A stretch of DNA of 8,907 bases from DASRQK01 sp964401685 (lineage in GTDB: Bacteria; Bacteroidota; Bacteroidia; Sphingobacteriales; Sphingobacteriaceae): NCBI GenBank assembly GCA_964401685.1, contig CAYNZH010000059.1, positions 1-8,907 on the forward strand. The letters run 5' to 3'. The position numbers and the translations under genes are program-made. This document shows, one piece after another, positions 7,050 to 8,907 of the stretch. The notes beneath the pieces are model-generated. The model worked only from the letters and a program-made list of their open reading frames with translations. It ran no database searches and was not told where the DNA came from. Numbering within the stretch: position 1 is the first letter of the stretch; each line of letters starts with the position of its first letter.

Positions 7050-8201
7050 TTACGGCGTCACAATGATCCTCCTTTCATTTTGTGCTGCAGACATTTCAAA
7101 GTTAACCGTGCCAGTCAATGCCAGTTTTCTCAATACTTCTTTAACAGTATCGTATTTAGACATTGACCCCTTGAAGTTCGCCTTGCTTAAGTCTCCTTTG
7201 TATTCTACGTCGACATCGTACCAGCGCGCGATATCGTCCATGATTTCTTTAATATTTTCCCCATCAAAGGTAAATTTGCCATTTTTCCAGGCGACTGCTC
7301 TTTCGGGATCGACCTGAGTTAGTTGCATCTCTATACCATTCCATCGAATTTGTTGGCCAGCGGTTAGGACTTGCTGATGGTCTGTCTTTTGGCCCGAGCT
7401 AAGACCAGTGACTTTTACGGAGCCGGTTAGCAGAGTGGTGGTGTTACGATTTTGGTCGTAGGCGTCGACGTTAAAGCTAGTCCCGAGCACCTCGATTTCT
7501 TGATCTGTTGTGCTTATGAAAAATGGAATTGGCCGAGGGCGGGTTTTTGCAACCTCAAAATAGGCCTCCCCGGTCAAATGAACCCGACGTTCCGTGGCCG
7601 AAAACTGAGACGGATAGCTCAGGCTTGACGCCGCGTTGAGCCAGACAATGGTTCCATCGGGTAATAATACCCGATATTGTCCGCCTCTTGGAGTTTGGAT
7701 TTTGTACTGCTTGAGCTGGTTAATTTCTTTTTCTGGCGCAGGTTTTGTTTCTATACCATCCTTTGTCTTGGTAATCAGCATGCCATCTTCTATAAAGGAC
7801 TCGCCCTGCTCAAGCAAATCCAAATCTATAGCTCTTCCGTCGTCGAGAATCAGTTGTGCCCGCTCGCCACCTGGCTGTATGTCGTCAACTAATTCTGTTT
7901 GTGCAACGTTTTGATTAGGCGCAGATCGATCAACATGATTGAAAAGTGAAAATATTGTTGCCGCCAATCCGGAAATAAGAAGAACAGCAGCAGCAGTCCG
8001 CCAGTGCCCCAATCGCGACGGCGCTTTAATAGCTGAGGAGATGTTCGCCCACATTCGGTTTCGCCGATCTGTTGAGAGATCTACCGGCGAGCTTCCTTCG
8101 GGAAGATCCGAATACCAGCGATCGAGCTCTTCTTTTTCCGCTGGGGTCGCACGCCCATTCAGAAAAACTTTAATCAAGTAGTCCAGCCTGTTTTCGTTCA
8201 T
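7050..8201 (-). CDS. FecR-family anti-sigma factor with C-terminal DUF4974 domain
   Basis: 383 aa. The N-terminal cytoplasmic part (about 1-66) has the usual sigma-binding segment, including LIKVFLNGRATPAEKEELDRWY at residues 9-30. A single membrane span lies at about 69-88 (AAAVLLISGLAATIFSLF). The periplasmic FecR domain runs from about 168 to 265, with the conserved GGQYRVLLPDGTIVWLNAAS, GEAYFEVAK and EVLGTSFNV segments. The C-terminal DUF4974 domain spans about 309-380 (FTFDGENIKEIMDDIARWYD through NERRIIVTP) and has an STN-like character. The protein would hold the neighbouring ECF sigma at the inner membrane and receive the signal from the STN domain of the SusC encoded next. Gly240-Thr241 lies in the conserved LGTSF motif and is a candidate self-cleavage site by analogy with FoxR-type proteins of Pseudomonas. 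The gene lies 64 bp after the sigma gene, with a candidate promoter in that gap. No truncation is seen. Confidence 0.95.
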   Translation of the reverse strand: MNENRLDYLIKVFLNGRATPAEKEELDRWYSDLPEGSSPVDLSTDRRNRMWANISSAIKAPSRLGHWRTAAAVLLISGLAATIFSLFNHVDRSAPNQNVAQTELVDDIQPGGERAQLILDDGRAIDLDLLEQGESFIEDGMLITKTKDGIETKPAPEKEINQLKQYKIQTPRGGQYRVLLPDGTIVWLNAASSLSYPSQFSATERRVHLTGEAYFEVAKTRPRPIPFFISTTDQEIEVLGTSFNVDAYDQNRNTTTLLTGSVKVTGLSSGQKTDHQQVLTAGQQIRWNGIEMQLTQVDPERAVAWKNGKFTFDGENIKEIMDDIARWYDVDVEYKGDLSKANFKGSMSKYDTVKEVLRKLALTGTVNFEMSAAQNERRIIVTP

Positions 8202-8223
8202 AATCAGTATGCCTTATACTCAT

Positions 8224-8248
8224 CTATCGAACGAATTCGGATTTACCC
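8224..8248 (-). promoter_or_regulatory. Candidate ECF-sigma-dependent promoter upstream of the FecR gene
   Basis: On the minus strand this stretch begins GGGTA (8248-8244) and, after 14 bases, continues into CGATAGATGAG (from 8229). A GGGTA-like upstream element followed after a similar spacing by a C/G-starting downstream element is what I recall from sigma-FecR gaps in related bacteria. It would place transcription start shortly before the FecR ATG at 8201 and let the sigma activate FecR and the downstream SusCD genes. The palindrome CGAATTCG (8232-8239) lies in the spacer. This is inferred from position and resemblance, not from a verified consensus. Confidence 0.35.
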
Positions 8249-8265
8249 TTGCTTTTATTTTGATT

Positions 8266-8841
8266 TTATAAAAACCTGATGAGAATCATGAGAAGGAAAG
8301 CAGAATGAAAGAATGAAATCATCATCTTTTTGGCCTTTGCGAAATGTCCCTCGACCGTCTTTTCTGAAATTTTCAGCCTCATTGCAATCTCCTTGTTGCT
8401 GAATTCCTTTAATTTAAGCAGGAAAACTTGTCGACATTTTTTTGGTAGTGTATTCGCAAAGCAAACCAGTCTCTGAGTCAATTCCTTTTTTTCCACAACC
8501 GACTGGGCGTCTGGGATGTATTGAGGCTGTTCCTGTATCTGTGCGGCAATGTACTTGCCTGCAAGTATCCTTTTGCGGAGCACATCGATTGTTTTATACT
8601 TTAGGACAGTGTGCAGATAAGGTTTTAAGTCATTCTGGACATTCAAATCCGATTTTTTTACATAAAGGTTGATAAATACTTCTTGCACGACACCCTCAGC
8701 GTCGGAGTCATTTTTTAGCTTTTTTGCCGCGACTACGAACAGTTCCTTCCAATAGCGATCGTAAATCACTTCAAATGCTCGCTTATTTCCCGTTCTAATC
8801 AACGTGAGCAATTGTTTGTCCTGTAAATTTTGTAGATCCAT
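8266..8841 (-). CDS. FecI-like ECF RNA polymerase sigma-70 factor
   Basis: 191 aa, normal for ECF sigmas. Region 2 spans about 22-90 (AFEVIYDRYWKELFVVAAKK, then DAEGVVQEVFINLY and LKPYLHTVLKYKTIDVLRK). The usual DAED is DAEG here. Region 4 spans about 121-173: LPKKCRQVFLLKL, then the helix-turn-helix FSNKEIAMRLKISEKTVEGH and FAKAKKMM, which contacts the -35 element. A strongly hydrophobic tail follows (about 175-191, ending LLMILIRFL). The factor directs RNA polymerase to promoters of its own uptake locus when released by the FecR protein encoded immediately downstream. GAGGA lies four bases before the ATG (8850-8846), a possible though atypical Shine-Dalgarno sequence. The next upstream gene is outside the window, so autonomous transcription is assumed rather than shown. 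Confidence 0.95.
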   Translation of the reverse strand: MDLQNLQDKQLLTLIRTGNKRAFEVIYDRYWKELFVVAAKKLKNDSDAEGVVQEVFINLYVKKSDLNVQNDLKPYLHTVLKYKTIDVLRKRILAGKYIAAQIQEQPQYIPDAQSVVEKKELTQRLVCFANTLPKKCRQVFLLKLKEFSNKEIAMRLKISEKTVEGHFAKAKKMMISFFHSAFLLMILIRFL

Positions 8842-8907
8842 TGAATCCTCGAGTCCCTGAAGAGGTTTTGCTTAGATTATTTTGTGGCGCAAGATATTGA
8901 ATTTTTC
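8842..8907 (-). promoter_or_regulatory. Upstream leader of the sigma gene with a weak SD-like site
   Basis: These 66 bp hold no gene. Read on the minus strand, GAGGA (8850-8846) sits four bases before the ATG. A CCTC segment (8865-8862) could pair with the GAGG, forming a weak 4-bp stem over an 11-base loop that would cover it. I find no convincing match to the Bacteroidota housekeeping promoter (TTTG, then TAnnTTTG), so the promoter of the sigma gene probably lies beyond the right edge or is degenerate. Confidence 0.3.

Noticed and set aside
8847..8865. Short CCTC/GAGG inverted repeat in the sigma-gene leader as a regulatory hairpin
   Set aside because: Only a 4-bp stem with an 11-base loop; too weak to claim as a control element without comparative support.

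Overview
The window is a single-direction gene block, entirely on the minus strand, with the layout of a Bacteroidota nutrient-uptake locus. The evidence is a SusC/SusD pair, lipoprotein signal peptides ending in a lipobox Cys, an ECF sigma / FecR pair whose FecR ends in a DUF4974-type domain, and little sign of Shine-Dalgarno sequences. Protein style (SusC with an STN domain, sigma/FecR directly upstream) and moderate GC suggest the Sphingobacteriaceae or a related family, but the genus cannot be fixed from this sequence. No tRNA, rRNA, CRISPR array, insertion sequence or phage gene is visible.

In order of transcription (right to left): an ECF sigma factor (8841-8266); a 64-bp gap with a candidate sigma-dependent promoter; a FecR-type anti-sigma factor (8201-7050); a 57-bp A-rich leader; a 1223-aa STN-containing SusC-like TonB-dependent transporter (6992-3321); an 11-bp gap; a SusD-like lipoprotein (3309-1849); an 8-bp gap; a HExxH zinc metallohydrolase lipoprotein (1840-494); and, overlapping its end by 17 bp, a DUF4302-like lipoprotein that runs off the left edge (510 to below 1). 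Coding density is very high and no gap exceeds 66 bp.

The likely logic is as follows. Substrate binding at the SusC/SusD complex is relayed by the periplasmic STN domain of SusC to the C-terminal domain of FecR. FecR then releases or activates the sigma factor, which transcribes the locus. The two extra lipoproteins would process or capture substrate at the surface. No glycoside hydrolase, polysaccharide lyase or sulfatase lies in the window. The only visible enzyme is the zinc metallohydrolase, so a peptide or protein-derived substrate (or something held by protein) is more plausible than a polysaccharide, although genes beyond the left edge could change this.

The known architecture explains nearly everything here, and I do not see a wholly new system. 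The points most worth following up are the possible DUF4302-like C-terminal domain of the metallohydrolase, its surface-export-like N-terminus, the candidate autoproteolysis site in FecR, and the hydrophobic tail of the sigma factor.
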